Part shown: one piece after another, positions 1 through 8,924 of the stretch
Position numbering within the stretch: the first letter of the stretch is position 1
Layout: each line of letters begins with the position of its first letter
DNA from: Peptostreptococcus porci
Lineage (GTDB): Bacteria; Bacillota; Clostridia; Peptostreptococcales; Peptostreptococcaceae
Length of the DNA: 64,000 bases
Assembly (NCBI RefSeq): GCF_009695815.1
Contig: NZ_VUNE01000003.1
Span: 62,001-126,000, forward strand
Direction: 5' to 3'
Notes under the pieces: model-generated
What the model saw: only the letters and a program-made list of their open reading frames with translations
Databases searched by the model: none
Told to the model about the DNA's origin: nothing
Program-made: the position numbers and the translations under genes

Positions 1-564
1 ATCCAACCATGATGATAATTTCAAATAATCTCTTTTTGCCATTTCTGCATATGCCATTAAATGATGTGCTAGAGTTATGGGTTGTGCTCTTTGAAGATGA
101 GTGTACCCAGGCATTACGGTATCGATATTATCTTCTGACACTTTAATCAAAGTTTTAATCCATTGCTTTAACAACTCTTGAATATTTATTACCGCATCTC
201 TTGAATATAGCTTTAAATCTAGGGCAATCTGGTCATTTCTACTTCTAGCAGTATGAAGCTTTTTTCCAGTTTCACCAATCTTGTTTGTCAAAAGCACTTC
301 TATATTCATGTGAATATCTTCATTTTTTGTAGAAAACTCCACTTTTCCACTCTCAATTTCACATTCTATTTCCATAAGTGCATCTACTATTTCCTTACAT
401 TCCTTGTCTGATATTATTCCAGATTTTGCCAGCATTGTGGCATGAGCCTTACTACCGACAATATCAAAATGATATAGCTTTTTATCAAAACCTATCGATG
501 AGTTAAAATCCTCCATCAATGAGTCAGTATTTTTTTCAAATCTTCCTCCCCACAACTTTTCCAT
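1..564 (-). CDS. argH: Argininosuccinate lyase, N-terminal part (cut by window edge)
   Basis: Cytosolic enzyme of the last arginine-synthesis step, splitting argininosuccinate into arginine and fumarate. The frame opens at an ATG (562-564) behind AGGAG and runs off the left edge, so only about 188 N-terminal residues are present. Visible family segments are the MEKLWGGRF start, HTARSRNDQ and MPGYTHLQRAQP, all characteristic of the fumarase/aspartase superfamily. It begins 16 bases after the argG stop on the same strand, so the two are almost certainly co-transcribed. No frameshift is seen in the visible part. The C-terminal catalytic loop lies outside the window. Confidence 0.95.
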   Translation of the reverse strand, partial: MEKLWGGRFEKNTDSLMEDFNSSIGFDKKLYHFDIVGSKAHATMLAKSGIISDKECKEIVDALMEIECEIESGKVEFSTKNEDIHMNIEVLLTNKIGETGKKLHTARSRNDQIALDLKLYSRDAVINIQELLKQWIKTLIKVSEDNIDTVMPGYTHLQRAQPITLAHHLMAYAEMAKRDYLKLSSWLD

Positions 565-580
565 AATAATCTCCTTTTAT

Positions 581-1795
581 TTAGAATAAATCTATTCCAT
601 TTTTTATCTTCATCTTTGCATTCATTTTTAGTGGCAAGCCGAATAAATTGATAAATCCTTCTGCGTCCATTTGGTTATATACATTATCTTCACCAAAGGT
701 AACTAATTCTTCACTATATAGAGAATATGGTGATTCAACTCCAACAGAATAACAGTTACCCTTGTACAACTTCATCTTTACATCTCCTGTGCAAGTCTGC
801 TGCGTACTTTCAATAAATGCGTTTAGTGCCTCTCTCAATGGTGTATACCACATTCCATCGTAAACCAATTCAGAATACTTAATGGCAACCTGATTTTTAT
901 ATGACATTGTCGCTCTATCCAATACCAAGCTTTCTAAAACAGTATGTGCCTCCATCAATAAAGTTCCACCAGGAGTTTCGTACACACCTCTCGATTTCAT
1001 TCCAACCAATCTATTTTCAACTATATCAAGAATACCCACTCCGTTTTTTGCTGCAATCTCATTAGCTTTTTCTAGTAACGCCAATGGTTCCATCTTTTCT
1101 CCGTTTATCGCCACAGGATTTCCTTTTTCAAAACTGATAGTTACATATTCGGCAACATTCGGCGCATTTTCTGGATTTGTACAAATCAAGCAAAGATCAT
1201 CAATTGGTTGGTTTGCAGGGTTTTCCAAATCTCCACCCTCATGGCTTAGATGGAACACGTTTCTGTCCATGCTATATGGTCTTTTCTTAGTTACTGGGAC
1301 CTCAATACCATGAGCATTTGCGTAATCTATTGCATCTTCCCTAGACTTAATATCCCAAACCCTCCAAGGAGCAATTATTTTTGTATCTGGTCTAAGTGCC
1401 TTTATAGATAATTCAAATCTAACCTGATCATTTCCCTTACCTGTTGCTCCATGGCAAATATAGTCGGCATTTTCTTTCATGGCAACCTTCACCAATTCTT
1501 TTGAAATTAGAGGTCGAGCTGCCGATGTTCCCAGTAGATATTTTCCTTCGTATTTTGCTCCAGATTTAATCATAGTCCAAACGTAGTCCTTTGCAAATTC
1601 TTCCTTTGCATCAACTATGTAACACTTACTTGCACCACTTTTTATCGCCTTATCGTAAACTATATCTAATTCATCACCTTGTCCTACATCTACACAAGTT
1701 GCTATAACTTCGCAACCTTCATAATTTTCCTTTAACCATGGTATTATTACTGATGTATCCAAACCACCTGAGTATGCTAAAACTATTTTTGTCAT
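581..1795 (-). CDS. argG: Argininosuccinate synthase
   Basis: Joins citrulline and aspartate using ATP to make argininosuccinate, the substrate of the adjacent ArgH. The 404-residue length is normal for the family. The N-terminal AYSGGLDTS is the PP-loop ATP-binding motif, and [15 protein letters not shown] is a conserved family segment. The ATG is preceded by GGAGAG at 7 bases. It lies 228 bases downstream of an amino-acid-binding lipoprotein gene on the same strand, with a tandem repeat but no clear terminator in between. It may therefore be read from the arginine T-box leader further upstream; that link is inferred. Confidence 0.97.
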   Translation of the reverse strand: MTKIVLAYSGGLDTSVIIPWLKENYEGCEVIATCVDVGQGDELDIVYDKAIKSGASKCYIVDAKEEFAKDYVWTMIKSGAKYEGKYLLGTSAARPLISKELVKVAMKENADYICHGATGKGNDQVRFELSIKALRPDTKIIAPWRVWDIKSREDAIDYANAHGIEVPVTKKRPYSMDRNVFHLSHEGGDLENPANQPIDDLCLICTNPENAPNVAEYVTISFEKGNPVAINGEKMEPLALLEKANEIAAKNGVGILDIVENRLVGMKSRGVYETPGGTLLMEAHTVLESLVLDRATMSYKNQVAIKYSELVYDGMWYTPLREALNAFIESTQQTCTGDVKMKLYKGNCYSVGVESPYSLYSEELVTFGEDNVYNQMDAEGFINLFGLPLKMNAKMKIKNGIDLF

Positions 1796-1867
1796 TTTAT
1801 TTCTCTCCTATCTCTTTTAATATCCCATACAGCTAAATATTGTTTTTGAAGCTTCATTTTATAACTC

Positions 1868-2010
1868 TATTTGCTATTTATTTCAACTCTATTTGCAATT
1901 TACTTCAATTCTATTTGCTATTTATTTCAACTTTATTTACAATTTATTTCAACTGTATTCGCTATTTATTTCAACTATATTTACCGTTTGTTTCAACTCT
2001 ATTTGTCAAT
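1868..2010. repeat. 22-bp imperfect tandem array (six full copies plus a partial)
   Basis: Six 22-base units of the type TATTTGCTATTTATTTCAAC plus two bases fill 1868-1999, with a partial seventh copy beyond. The array sits between the stop codon of the binding-protein gene (2024-2026) and argG. A degenerate piece (ATTCTATTTC) touches that stop codon. The unit is not palindromic and 22 is not a multiple of three, so it is not a coding repeat. It would be transcribed in the leader of argG if the two genes share a transcript. Confidence 0.9.
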
Positions 2011-2023
2011 CTGTTTTTTGATT

Positions 2024-2896
2024 CTATTTCTCAGCGTTCTGCTGACCTGCGATATCAATATTTTTATTTAATATCTTGTCATATTCACCACTATCATGTA
2101 GCTCTTTAATCAATGAGTTTACTTCTTTTAGTAATTCCTCATTATTTCCTTTTTTTAATGCTATTGCAGCAGTTTCTCCTGCATCAGAGGATGATAAGCC
2201 TTTAATATCCAAGACCTTAATACCTTCAAATTGCTTTTCATTGATTTTTGCAACTGTAGAACTTGCAATTACTGCCTCAATGTTTCCATTTTTCAAATCT
2301 GATACCAAATCAGGAATATTTAATAATGATTTCGTGTTAGGAACCTTTAGCTTTTCCACTGCTAATATTTCTTGGGTACTTCCCTTCTGAACACCTATCT
2401 TTAATTGCTTTAAATCGCCAGCTGTTTCAGCCTTCTTATTAAAATCAGCTTTTACAATAAGTGAGTTTGTCCCTGTGAAATACACGTCAGAAAAATCAAT
2501 TGTTTTCTTTCTTTCGTCAGTTGGTGTCATACCTGTTATCGCCATATCGATTTTGTCAGATACCAAAGCAGGAATCAATGAATCAAAATCCATTGTTTTT
2601 ATTTCTAGCTTTACACCGAGTTTTTCTGCTACTTTGTTTGCTAGATCTATATCTGCACCTACAACCTCACTTTTTCCATCAGTTGATTTAATAAACTCAA
2701 AGGGTGGATATCCAGGAGCAGTACCTACTACCAATGTTCCTTTCGCTTTTATGCTTTCAAGAGTGCTTTTAGAAGTTGTCTGTGTGTCTGAATCGCTGGC
2801 ATCTTTTTTACTACATCCTATTGCAGCTATTGAAACAGCAGCAACTAATAAAGCTACTATCATTTTTTTTGTAATTTTTTTATTAAATAATTTCAT
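2024..2896 (-). CDS. Amino-acid ABC transporter substrate-binding lipoprotein (family 3), probably arginine-related
   Basis: Extracellular lipid-anchored solute receptor. The start was set at the ATG at 2896 because GGAGG lies 9 bases upstream; a longer frame to 2962 has no ribosome site. The N-terminus is a lipoprotein signal (KK-rich start, hydrophobic core, AAIGC lipobox), followed by a Ser/Thr-rich linker and the family 3 fold with PGYPPFEF, GADIDLA and AITGMTPTDERK. No permease or ATPase gene is adjacent, so it must share a transporter encoded elsewhere or act alone. It lies directly behind two T-box terminators and upstream of argGH. Arginine or a related cationic amino acid is therefore the likely ligand by context. 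Confidence 0.85.
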   Translation of the reverse strand: MKLFNKKITKKMIVALLVAAVSIAAIGCSKKDASDSDTQTTSKSTLESIKAKGTLVVGTAPGYPPFEFIKSTDGKSEVVGADIDLANKVAEKLGVKLEIKTMDFDSLIPALVSDKIDMAITGMTPTDERKKTIDFSDVYFTGTNSLIVKADFNKKAETAGDLKQLKIGVQKGSTQEILAVEKLKVPNTKSLLNIPDLVSDLKNGNIEAVIASSTVAKINEKQFEGIKVLDIKGLSSSDAGETAAIALKKGNNEELLKEVNSLIKELHDSGEYDKILNKNIDIAGQQNAEK

Positions 2897-2976
2897 ATTC
2901 TCAACCTCCATATTATTATCTTCATTTTCATCATTATTTTCATTTTCATATACTACTCGCATCTAATGACAAGTAT

Positions 2977-3062
2977 AAAAAAAATCTCTTGGAAAATATC
3001 CAAGAGACGATTAATCGCGGTACCACTCCTGTTGATAGTATAACTCAAATTATAACTTGGAA
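2977..3062 (-). promoter_or_regulatory. Second T-box antiterminator/terminator module, no Stem I visible
   Basis: A T-box core AGGAGTGGTACCGCG (complement of 3016-3030) is followed by a terminator: stem 2985-2992 paired with 3000-3007, then eight U. It lies 80 bases before the lipoprotein start. The stretch between the first terminator and this core (about 3062-3137) shows a small hairpin and a 21-base near-palindrome around TTCCGGAA. It shows none of the Stem I hallmarks, so this looks like a duplicated expression platform without its own specifier domain. Confidence 0.8.
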
Positions 3063-3137
3063 AATCAATAATTTCCGGAATATTATTGACGAATATTTTA
3101 TCATTCATATCACAGCGATTGCAATTGTGATTTCGAT

Positions 3138-3388
3138 AAAAAAAGTCTCTTGGCCATATGACCAAGAGACGAAAATTCCGCGTTACCACTCTATTTGATA
3201 GAACTACTATCCACTCAAACCCTTAAGGCGGGAAACCTGCCAGAATACTAAAATTTCCTCTAGCAACCTCCAAAGCTCTCTTCACTTCAGACTTCAGTAT
3301 TGGACTCACACCATACTCCAACTCGCTTAAAATCCATCTGAGCTACTCTCTTTTTCATCGGCTTCTATATCTTGTTTGATTGATGTTT
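3138..3388 (-). promoter_or_regulatory. T-box riboswitch, best specifier reading AGA (Arg)
   Basis: The leader carries, in order on the minus strand, a Stem I with GGTGTGAGTCC in its distal part, the specifier region GAAGAGAGCTTTGGAG, the T-box core AGAGTGGTAACGCGG (3178-3192), and a terminator with stem 3145-3153 / 3162-3170 plus a run of seven U. By the usual layout (specifier codon, one base, CUUUGGAG) the codon is AGA at 3277-3279, decoded by tRNA-Arg. A one-base shift would read GAG (Glu). The downstream arginine genes favour Arg. Confidence 0.85.
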
Positions 3389-3391
3389 TTT

Positions 3392-3420
3392 ATTATACTT
3401 AGATAAAAAAAGAATGTCAA
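3392..3420 (-). promoter_or_regulatory. Consensus sigma-A promoter of the T-box / arginine unit
   Basis: TTGACA (3415-3420) and TATAAT (3392-3397) are separated by exactly 17 bases, a perfect match to the housekeeping consensus. Transcription would begin near 3385, just ahead of Stem I. Confidence 0.9.
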
Positions 3421-3450
3421 TAACTTTTTAGTATTTTTTTTTGAAAAATT

Positions 3451-3476
3451 CAAAAAACATTAAACTAAATAATGTT
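3451..3476 (-). terminator. Terminator after the CcdA-thioredoxin gene
   Basis: The stem ACATTA / TAATGT with a 7-base loop, then six U on the minus strand, begins 7 bases past the stop codon at 3483. Confidence 0.65.
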
Positions 3477-3482
3477 GTTTTT

Positions 3483-4763
3483 CTAATTATTTGGCTTTCC
3501 AGTCAACACCTCTCGCAAAGCACTTTCCATAATTTCTTTTGTCATCATCCCAGCAATATGACCATAAATATTTCCATCTTTGTCCACGAAAATTGTCGTT
3601 GGTAACGAATAAATGCCATATTTGCCAAATATTTTTCCATCACTGTCCATTAAAACGTTGTATGTTATTTCGTTATCTTTTATAAACTGCTTCACTCCGT
3701 CTATATCCATCTCTCTACCTTGACTTGGCGCTACTACTCCTAATATCACAATGTCTTTTTTGTTATATCCCTTTTCCTCGTAAATTTTTTGAATATCAGG
3801 AATCTCTTTTTTACAAGGTGGACACCAAGTAGCAAAGAAGTTTATAAATACAACTTTTCCCTTAAAATCATTCTTTATGTTAATTGTATTTCCATTTTGA
3901 TCCTTTAGTTCAATATCAATCGGCTCCACATTTGCTTGATTGCTGTCGGCTCCTTTATCACTATCGGAACTATCGCTACTCGATCCACTACTGTCCTCAG
4001 TATCAGTATTTTTATTTGAAGAGCTTGCTCTATCATCAACTGAGCTTTCCTGTTGAGTTTGGTCGTTAAATAATGCTCCAAACTTTTCGAATTTACCGAG
4101 AATCAGCAAGGCACCCATTATCACCAAAATGATACCTCCGACTTTGACGATTTTGTTTAAAGCTGACTGCCTTCCCTTAATAAAGCTCAGTGTTTCATTC
4201 GTAAAAATCCCCAAAATTAAAAATGGTATCAGAAATCCTAGTGAATATAATAAAATATATATGTTACCGACACTAGAGCTAGATGCATTACTTGCCATTA
4301 GTAATACAGATGCCAGAGCCGGACCAACGCATGGCGTCCACGCAAAACTAAAGCCAAATCCCATAATGAAAGCCATTATTGGATTCATTTTTTTGTCGCC
4401 TATTCCCTTACTTACGCCAAAATTTCTATCAAGCAGACTAAATTTCAATACGCCAAGCTGTTTTAAGCCAAGTAGTATTATAATAATACCACTTACAATT
4501 GAGAAAGTTCTTCCTTGCTCTCTTATAACATTGCCCAAACTTGAAAAACCAAGTCCCAAGATAAAAAATGTTGTGGATATTCCAAGAACAAAGAAAAATG
4601 TATGAAGCATTATTTTATTTCTGTTTTTTAGTTTACTGCTACCGTCTTGCACTTCTCCAGCCAAATAACTCATATACAGTGGAATCAATGGTATCACACA
4701 AGGAGAGAAAAAAGAAATCACACCTTCCAAAAATACCATCAAAAAATTAATGTTATTACCCAA
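3483..4763 (-). CDS. CcdA-type membrane reductant transporter fused to a TlpA-like thioredoxin
   Basis: Carries electrons from cytosolic thioredoxin across the membrane and on to an outward-facing thioredoxin domain. The N-terminal half has about six membrane segments with the paired cysteines of the DsbD/CcdA core in SFFSPCVIPL and WTPCVGPAL. A Ser/Asp-rich linker follows, then a thioredoxin domain with the WCPPC active site near residue 313. The open frame extends to a TTG at 4823 inside the upstream gene. The TTG at 4763 has AGGA 9 bases upstream and gives a typical short N-terminus; an ATG at 4739 is a third option. Last gene of an operon with a TPR protein. A natural client is the exported MsrAB/thioredoxin lipoprotein pair encoded at 26.7-28.7 kb (inference). 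Confidence 0.88.
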   Translation of the reverse strand: MGNNINFLMVFLEGVISFFSPCVIPLIPLYMSYLAGEVQDGSSKLKNRNKIMLHTFFFVLGISTTFFILGLGFSSLGNVIREQGRTFSIVSGIIIILLGLKQLGVLKFSLLDRNFGVSKGIGDKKMNPIMAFIMGFGFSFAWTPCVGPALASVLLMASNASSSSVGNIYILLYSLGFLIPFLILGIFTNETLSFIKGRQSALNKIVKVGGIILVIMGALLILGKFEKFGALFNDQTQQESSVDDRASSSNKNTDTEDSSGSSSDSSDSDKGADSNQANVEPIDIELKDQNGNTINIKNDFKGKVVFINFFATWCPPCKKEIPDIQKIYEEKGYNKKDIVILGVVAPSQGREMDIDGVKQFIKDNEITYNVLMDSDGKIFGKYGIYSLPTTIFVDKDGNIYGHIAGMMTKEIMESALREVLTGKPNN

Positions 4764-4804
4764 ATTAAATGTTCCTATAAAATCACACCCTTTTTCTCTA
4801 TTTT

Positions 4805-5938
4805 TTACAATTGTTTCATGCAAGCAATCGTAACCTCGTCTAACGGATCAATTTCATATGCCCTTTCAATATAGTATTTCGCTTCGTCATAATCTCCTAT
4901 CTGAAGGTATGCCATTCCAAGATTACAAAGAATTTCTGGATCATCTTTTTTGAGCTTTGATGCCTTAGTCAAATACTCAATTGTTCCATTGAGATTTCCT
5001 TCCTCTGCCAAACACAAAGCCATCTCAACCAAAGTATCAACCTGAGTTGGTCTGATTATCAATATTTTTTCCAAATATCTCTTTGCATTTCCCATTTCTC
5101 CAAGGGATTTATAAGCCAAGCTGATTATAAACAATAAATTCCACCAGTCCGGATTTTCTTCTTCAAGTGGCAATAGCAATTCCAAACCTTCCTCTGCCCT
5201 CCCCTGAAAAACTAAATTATACCCTTTTTCATAATTCACTTTATAATCAATTTTTTCTAGATTGTCCCTAATTTCAAACACTAGACTTTCTTCCAATCCA
5301 AGATCCAATGCTTTCTCCCAAACCAATTTTGACTTAATAAACTGCTTCTGGTTTAGATAATGAAATCCTAGTTGATAATAGGCAAGCGCAAATGAATCGT
5401 CAATATCGATTATTTTTTCAAGACTACTCAATGCTTCCATCAAGAAATCATTCATCGCTATCAGATCTTCATCTTTTTGATACCTAGTTGAAATTTCCTG
5501 ACATATTATCGAATATTGATACAATGCCATAATATCTTCTTGTGATCTTCTCAGATACGATTTTATATAAGCCAGTGCATCTGTAATTTCTCCATTGTTA
5601 AACGATATATTAGAAATATACCCCAAATATGAAAGAATATCAAAATTTGTTTTTACAGAAAACGCATTAATAAATTTATCATATTCTTCATTATACACAA
5701 ATTCACTATCAATACCCTGTAAAAACAACATAGCATCGACAATTGACATCATATTAAGCTCCTCTTGAGCCTTGTTTTCTTGTATTGATTTTACCAATAC
5801 ATTACTTTTCATAGGGACCTTCAAACCCTCATACGGTACATTATAGCCGTCCAGTCCCATTTCACTATTATTATTTATAGTTATAAAGACTAATTCCTCA
5901 GATTTGTCCAATATATATTTTTCAATTCTATCTCTCAT
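4805..5938 (-). CDS. TPR-repeat protein
   Basis: A 377-residue soluble protein without signal peptide or membrane segments. Residues from about 110 to the end contain helical tetratricopeptide repeats with typical W/LG/Y..A/P spacing, for example ALAYYQLGFHYLNQ, NLGMAYLQIGDYDEAKYYI and AYEIDP. TPR proteins are scaffolds for protein-protein contacts; the partner is unknown. The ATG has AAAGGA 10 bases upstream. It lies 28 bases after the radical-SAM gene and immediately before the CcdA-thioredoxin gene, so it is part of the same operon. The first 100 residues are not recognised. Confidence 0.85.
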   Translation of the reverse strand: MRDRIEKYILDKSEELVFITINNNSEMGLDGYNVPYEGLKVPMKSNVLVKSIQENKAQEELNMMSIVDAMLFLQGIDSEFVYNEEYDKFINAFSVKTNFDILSYLGYISNISFNNGEITDALAYIKSYLRRSQEDIMALYQYSIICQEISTRYQKDEDLIAMNDFLMEALSSLEKIIDIDDSFALAYYQLGFHYLNQKQFIKSKLVWEKALDLGLEESLVFEIRDNLEKIDYKVNYEKGYNLVFQGRAEEGLELLLPLEEENPDWWNLLFIISLAYKSLGEMGNAKRYLEKILIIRPTQVDTLVEMALCLAEEGNLNGTIEYLTKASKLKKDDPEILCNLGMAYLQIGDYDEAKYYIERAYEIDPLDEVTIACMKQL

Positions 5939-5966
5939 ATTCTTCCTTTCATACTTTATGCCAAGT

Positions 5967-7775
5967 CTAAAGCTTTACTCTATACGTTTTCGATTTTTCA
6001 AATATTTTATCTATATCGTAAAAGAACAGCACAGATGTTTGAATTTCACAAATTTCATCAAAACATACTTTCTCAAGCTCCCCATTGAGCTTTAATTTGT
6101 CTAATTTTTCCTTTATGCCTATGACATCGTATTTAAATTCCTCAAAATGGATATGCTTGACAATGTTTTTAGCTGGTGTTCCAAAATACTTCGGCACGTA
6201 TTTTCTTTGATTTTCCTCGTTTTGCAAAAATTTATGTCCCTTGTCTTTGTAGTCCTGAACATCAATCCTATCAAAAAATGATGGTATTGTCGATTGTTTT
6301 CCCATAGAAAGGTAATCAAATTTTACAAGCTCCTTAAAAACAATAAATTCCTCACGTTCTGAAATTATTTTTTTTGCAAAACCTAATAATACTTCATAAA
6401 GCTTGTTTTTGCCCAAAGAAATATCAAAATATCCATTTTCGTCAAAAAAAACCGAGAACTGTTCATAAAAAACGAATGGTCTATCATAATATCTAGCTAT
6501 AATATAATCAATGGATACATTGAAATTTCCTGAATTATAGTATATTTCTAGAATTTCCTCTATGTCTTTAAGCTTCAATATCTCATCATAAGCTATAAAC
6601 TTATTGGATAATATTTCATAGGGCGGATAATCCTTATATTCATAACCAAATGCATCAGAGCTATTTCTCAAACCAGTCCCCTTTATCATCTTTAAAAATC
6701 CAAGCTGAAGGCATTCTGGATACAAGCCATACACATCATCAAATGACAATCCGAATCTATCATAATCTTCAAACGGAAGCCCTGCAATCAAATCCAAATG
6801 CTGATGAATATTTTTATATGATGATATTCTTCTTACAACCTTTGTCAATTTTTCAAAATCATCAGTTCTTCCCACTGCTACAAGGGATTGCTCATTCGTG
6901 GACTGAACGCCGATTTCAAATTGAAAAAGTCCTGGCTTACAATCTCTCAAAAACGTTAGCATCTCCTCATCTAGCAAATGAGCTGTAACTTCAAAATGAT
7001 ACGAAGTCTTTCCGTTATCGTTCTCCATCAAAAATTTCATTATATCTATTGCTATCTTCTTATTTGCATTGAAAGTTCTATCAATAAACTTGATCTGTGA
7101 CACTTTGGCATCAATCAAGCTTTTCAAATCTGACTTTATTCTTTCTGTACTGAAATATCTCAATCCCTTCAGAGTCGATGACAGACAAAACTGGCAGTCG
7201 AATGGACAACCTCTTGATGACTCAAAATACACTATTTTATTTTCATATTCACTAACATCAATATTTCTATATGGACTAGGAATATCGTCTAGATTTTCGA
7301 TTAGTGGCATGGATTCATTAGCAATCACACATCCATTTTTTTTGTAACAAATTCCTCTTACACTTTCGATATCTTTATTTTTGATGAAGTGTAAAATCAA
7401 GTCTCTATAAATAACTTCACCCTCGCCAAACAAAATAAAATCAGCAAAATCGTACTCTTCAATCAAATTTAGGTAATCATAACTCACTTCTGGACCACCA
7501 AGACATATAACTATTTCAGGCTTCACTTTTTTTATGTTGTTGCAGATTTTTTTTATATCTTCAATATTCCAAATATACGTTGAGAAAACTATCATATCAA
7601 CATTCATCTTCACTATGTCTTTCATAATATAGTCTATTGAATTGTTTATAGTGTACTCTCTCAGCATCACCGAATAATCATCTCCCTCGAGATATTTAGA
7701 ATATTCCCTAATATATCTAATTGCCAAATTTGTATGAATAAATTTGGAATTTAACGTTGTCAATAGTACCTTCAT
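5967..7775 (-). CDS. B12-binding-domain radical SAM protein (DUF4080 type)
   Basis: Predicted iron-sulfur enzyme using S-adenosylmethionine. The N-terminal ~140 residues look like a cobalamin-binding Rossmann domain (VICLGGPEVSYD region, though the DxHxxG cobalamin ligand motif is not clear). The radical-SAM core carries CPFDCQFC, the C-x3-C-x2-C cluster ligand motif, near residue 190. The ~150-residue C-terminal extension matches the family I know as DUF4080. 602 residues is normal for that group. The ATG sits behind GAGGTGAGG, which overlaps the end of the upstream gene. The substrate is unknown; family members are usually annotated only by fold. Confidence 0.85.
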   Translation of the reverse strand: MKVLLTTLNSKFIHTNLAIRYIREYSKYLEGDDYSVMLREYTINNSIDYIMKDIVKMNVDMIVFSTYIWNIEDIKKICNNIKKVKPEIVICLGGPEVSYDYLNLIEEYDFADFILFGEGEVIYRDLILHFIKNKDIESVRGICYKKNGCVIANESMPLIENLDDIPSPYRNIDVSEYENKIVYFESSRGCPFDCQFCLSSTLKGLRYFSTERIKSDLKSLIDAKVSQIKFIDRTFNANKKIAIDIMKFLMENDNGKTSYHFEVTAHLLDEEMLTFLRDCKPGLFQFEIGVQSTNEQSLVAVGRTDDFEKLTKVVRRISSYKNIHQHLDLIAGLPFEDYDRFGLSFDDVYGLYPECLQLGFLKMIKGTGLRNSSDAFGYEYKDYPPYEILSNKFIAYDEILKLKDIEEILEIYYNSGNFNVSIDYIIARYYDRPFVFYEQFSVFFDENGYFDISLGKNKLYEVLLGFAKKIISEREEFIVFKELVKFDYLSMGKQSTIPSFFDRIDVQDYKDKGHKFLQNEENQRKYVPKYFGTPAKNIVKHIHFEEFKYDVIGIKEKLDKLKLNGELEKVCFDEICEIQTSVLFFYDIDKIFEKSKTYRVKL

Positions 7776-7776
7776 T

Positions 7777-8748
7777 TTACCTCACCTCAAACGAGAATGT
7801 ATATTCACCGGATTTTGAATCCACGATAATACTACATACATTTCCTTCAATTTTTTTTGAAATGACCCTTATAGAGTTTAACACTGGATCATTTACTACA
7901 TCCCCCACATTTTTTTCTAGCAGATGTTTAGGATTTGACCTCACAGAATACTGCTTCGATTGTATTGCAAAATCTCTAATCCTTAATATATATTCAGCCA
8001 TTTTTTCTATAAAAGGATTTTCACTCACACCCTCACTATACTTCAAAAATATCTTTCTCATATCAGTATTATCGCTGTTAAATAATTCGGATATTAATCT
8101 CGAAAAAATATTTTTTCCTATCTGTTCTACGCCAAGAATATCTTGTATCTCAATAAATATACTTTCCTTGTCGACCTCTACTGAACCAATTTTTTCATTT
8201 AAGATATTCGTTATACTGTAGAAATTATTGATATACTTTATTTTTTTTCTTTGGAAAGAAATAAATTCTTTCTTATTTAGGTTAATAGGATTTAACTCCA
8301 ACAAGCCATCCTTTAATCTATCCAATAGCTCAATAATATCCTCAATCGAATTAACATTAATAGTCTTTCTTTTTAAAGCTTCACGAAACATAAAATCGTA
8401 AATAAAAACATCCATCATATATCCATATTTCTTTTCATTACACTTGTAAAATTTCGTGATTTTATCAGACAAATCCTCTAACACTTCAAAATATGCATCA
8501 AAGCTTTTTGACACAAGCACCAAGGGTATAAAAAAATCCAGTAAGTAGTCATTTTTTTGAGAACTATAGTATCTCATATATACGAGTTCATCAAATAATC
8601 GTTCATTATCAATCATTATTCTTTTATTTTTCGCATCACAAAATAACACTTTTGAACAAATAAGTGCCAAATACCATTCTTCACTTCCTATTTTCTGAAA
8701 CAAAGATCCGTAAGCTCTTTTTATAAACTCGTCGTTGTTTTTTTCCAT
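7777..8748 (-). CDS. Uncharacterised protein, first gene of the radical-SAM operon
   Basis: A 323-residue, Lys/Asp/Ile-rich, probably all-helical cytosolic protein that I do not recognise. There is no signal peptide, no membrane segment and no catalytic signature. The C-terminal ~40 residues (VISKKIEGNVCSIIVDSKSG) look like a short beta structure. It ends one base before the radical-SAM gene, whose ribosome site lies in its last codons, so the two are translationally coupled. A partner or regulator of that enzyme is possible. The weak GGAAGGG ribosome site lies 12 bases before the ATG. A possible extended -10 (TGGTAAAAT) lies between it and the fab terminator. Confidence 0.8.
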   Translation of the reverse strand: MEKNNDEFIKRAYGSLFQKIGSEEWYLALICSKVLFCDAKNKRIMIDNERLFDELVYMRYYSSQKNDYLLDFFIPLVLVSKSFDAYFEVLEDLSDKITKFYKCNEKKYGYMMDVFIYDFMFREALKRKTINVNSIEDIIELLDRLKDGLLELNPINLNKKEFISFQRKKIKYINNFYSITNILNEKIGSVEVDKESIFIEIQDILGVEQIGKNIFSRLISELFNSDNTDMRKIFLKYSEGVSENPFIEKMAEYILRIRDFAIQSKQYSVRSNPKHLLEKNVGDVVNDPVLNSIRVISKKIEGNVCSIIVDSKSGEYTFSFEVR

Positions 8749-8802
8749 GACTTAATCTTACCCTTCCTAAAATTCTGATATTAAATATTTTACCACAAAT
8801 TG

Positions 8803-8854
8803 CATAAAAATAGGGAAACTCGAAAACTATTATTTAATAATTCTCAAGATTCCC
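8803..8854 (-). terminator. Terminator of the fatty-acid operon
   Basis: Arms 8813-8831 and 8836-8854 pair at 18 of 19 positions (with G-U pairs), closing with GGGAA/TTCCC, and are followed on the minus strand by TATTTTTAT. The hairpin lies about 60 bases past the fabZ stop. Confidence 0.85.
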
Positions 8855-8890
8855 GTAAATATCTACAGAACTTCTGTTACATATATTTTT

Positions 8891-8924
8891 TTATTTATCC
8901 AATATATATTTTATTTATCCAATA
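8891..8924. repeat. 20-bp direct duplication spanning the fabZ stop codon
   Basis: TTATTTATCCAATA occurs at 8891-8904 and 8911-8924 with identical 20-base spacing. The second copy contains the last codons and stop of fabZ (8915-8917); the first is an untranslated duplicate of it. Confidence 0.85.

Noticed and set aside
1840-2109. Plus-strand frames across the 22-bp array
   Set aside because: Hydrophobic low-complexity translation of a non-triplet repeat, running into the end of the binding-protein gene; no start signals.
3066-3092. CodY-box-like palindrome around TTCCGGAA
   Set aside because: Three mismatches to the CodY consensus and it lies inside a leader, far from the promoter; in AT-rich DNA such matches are common.
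2953-3198. Short frames on both strands in the T-box leader
   Set aside because: The interval is explained by T-box structure; the frames lack ribosome sites.
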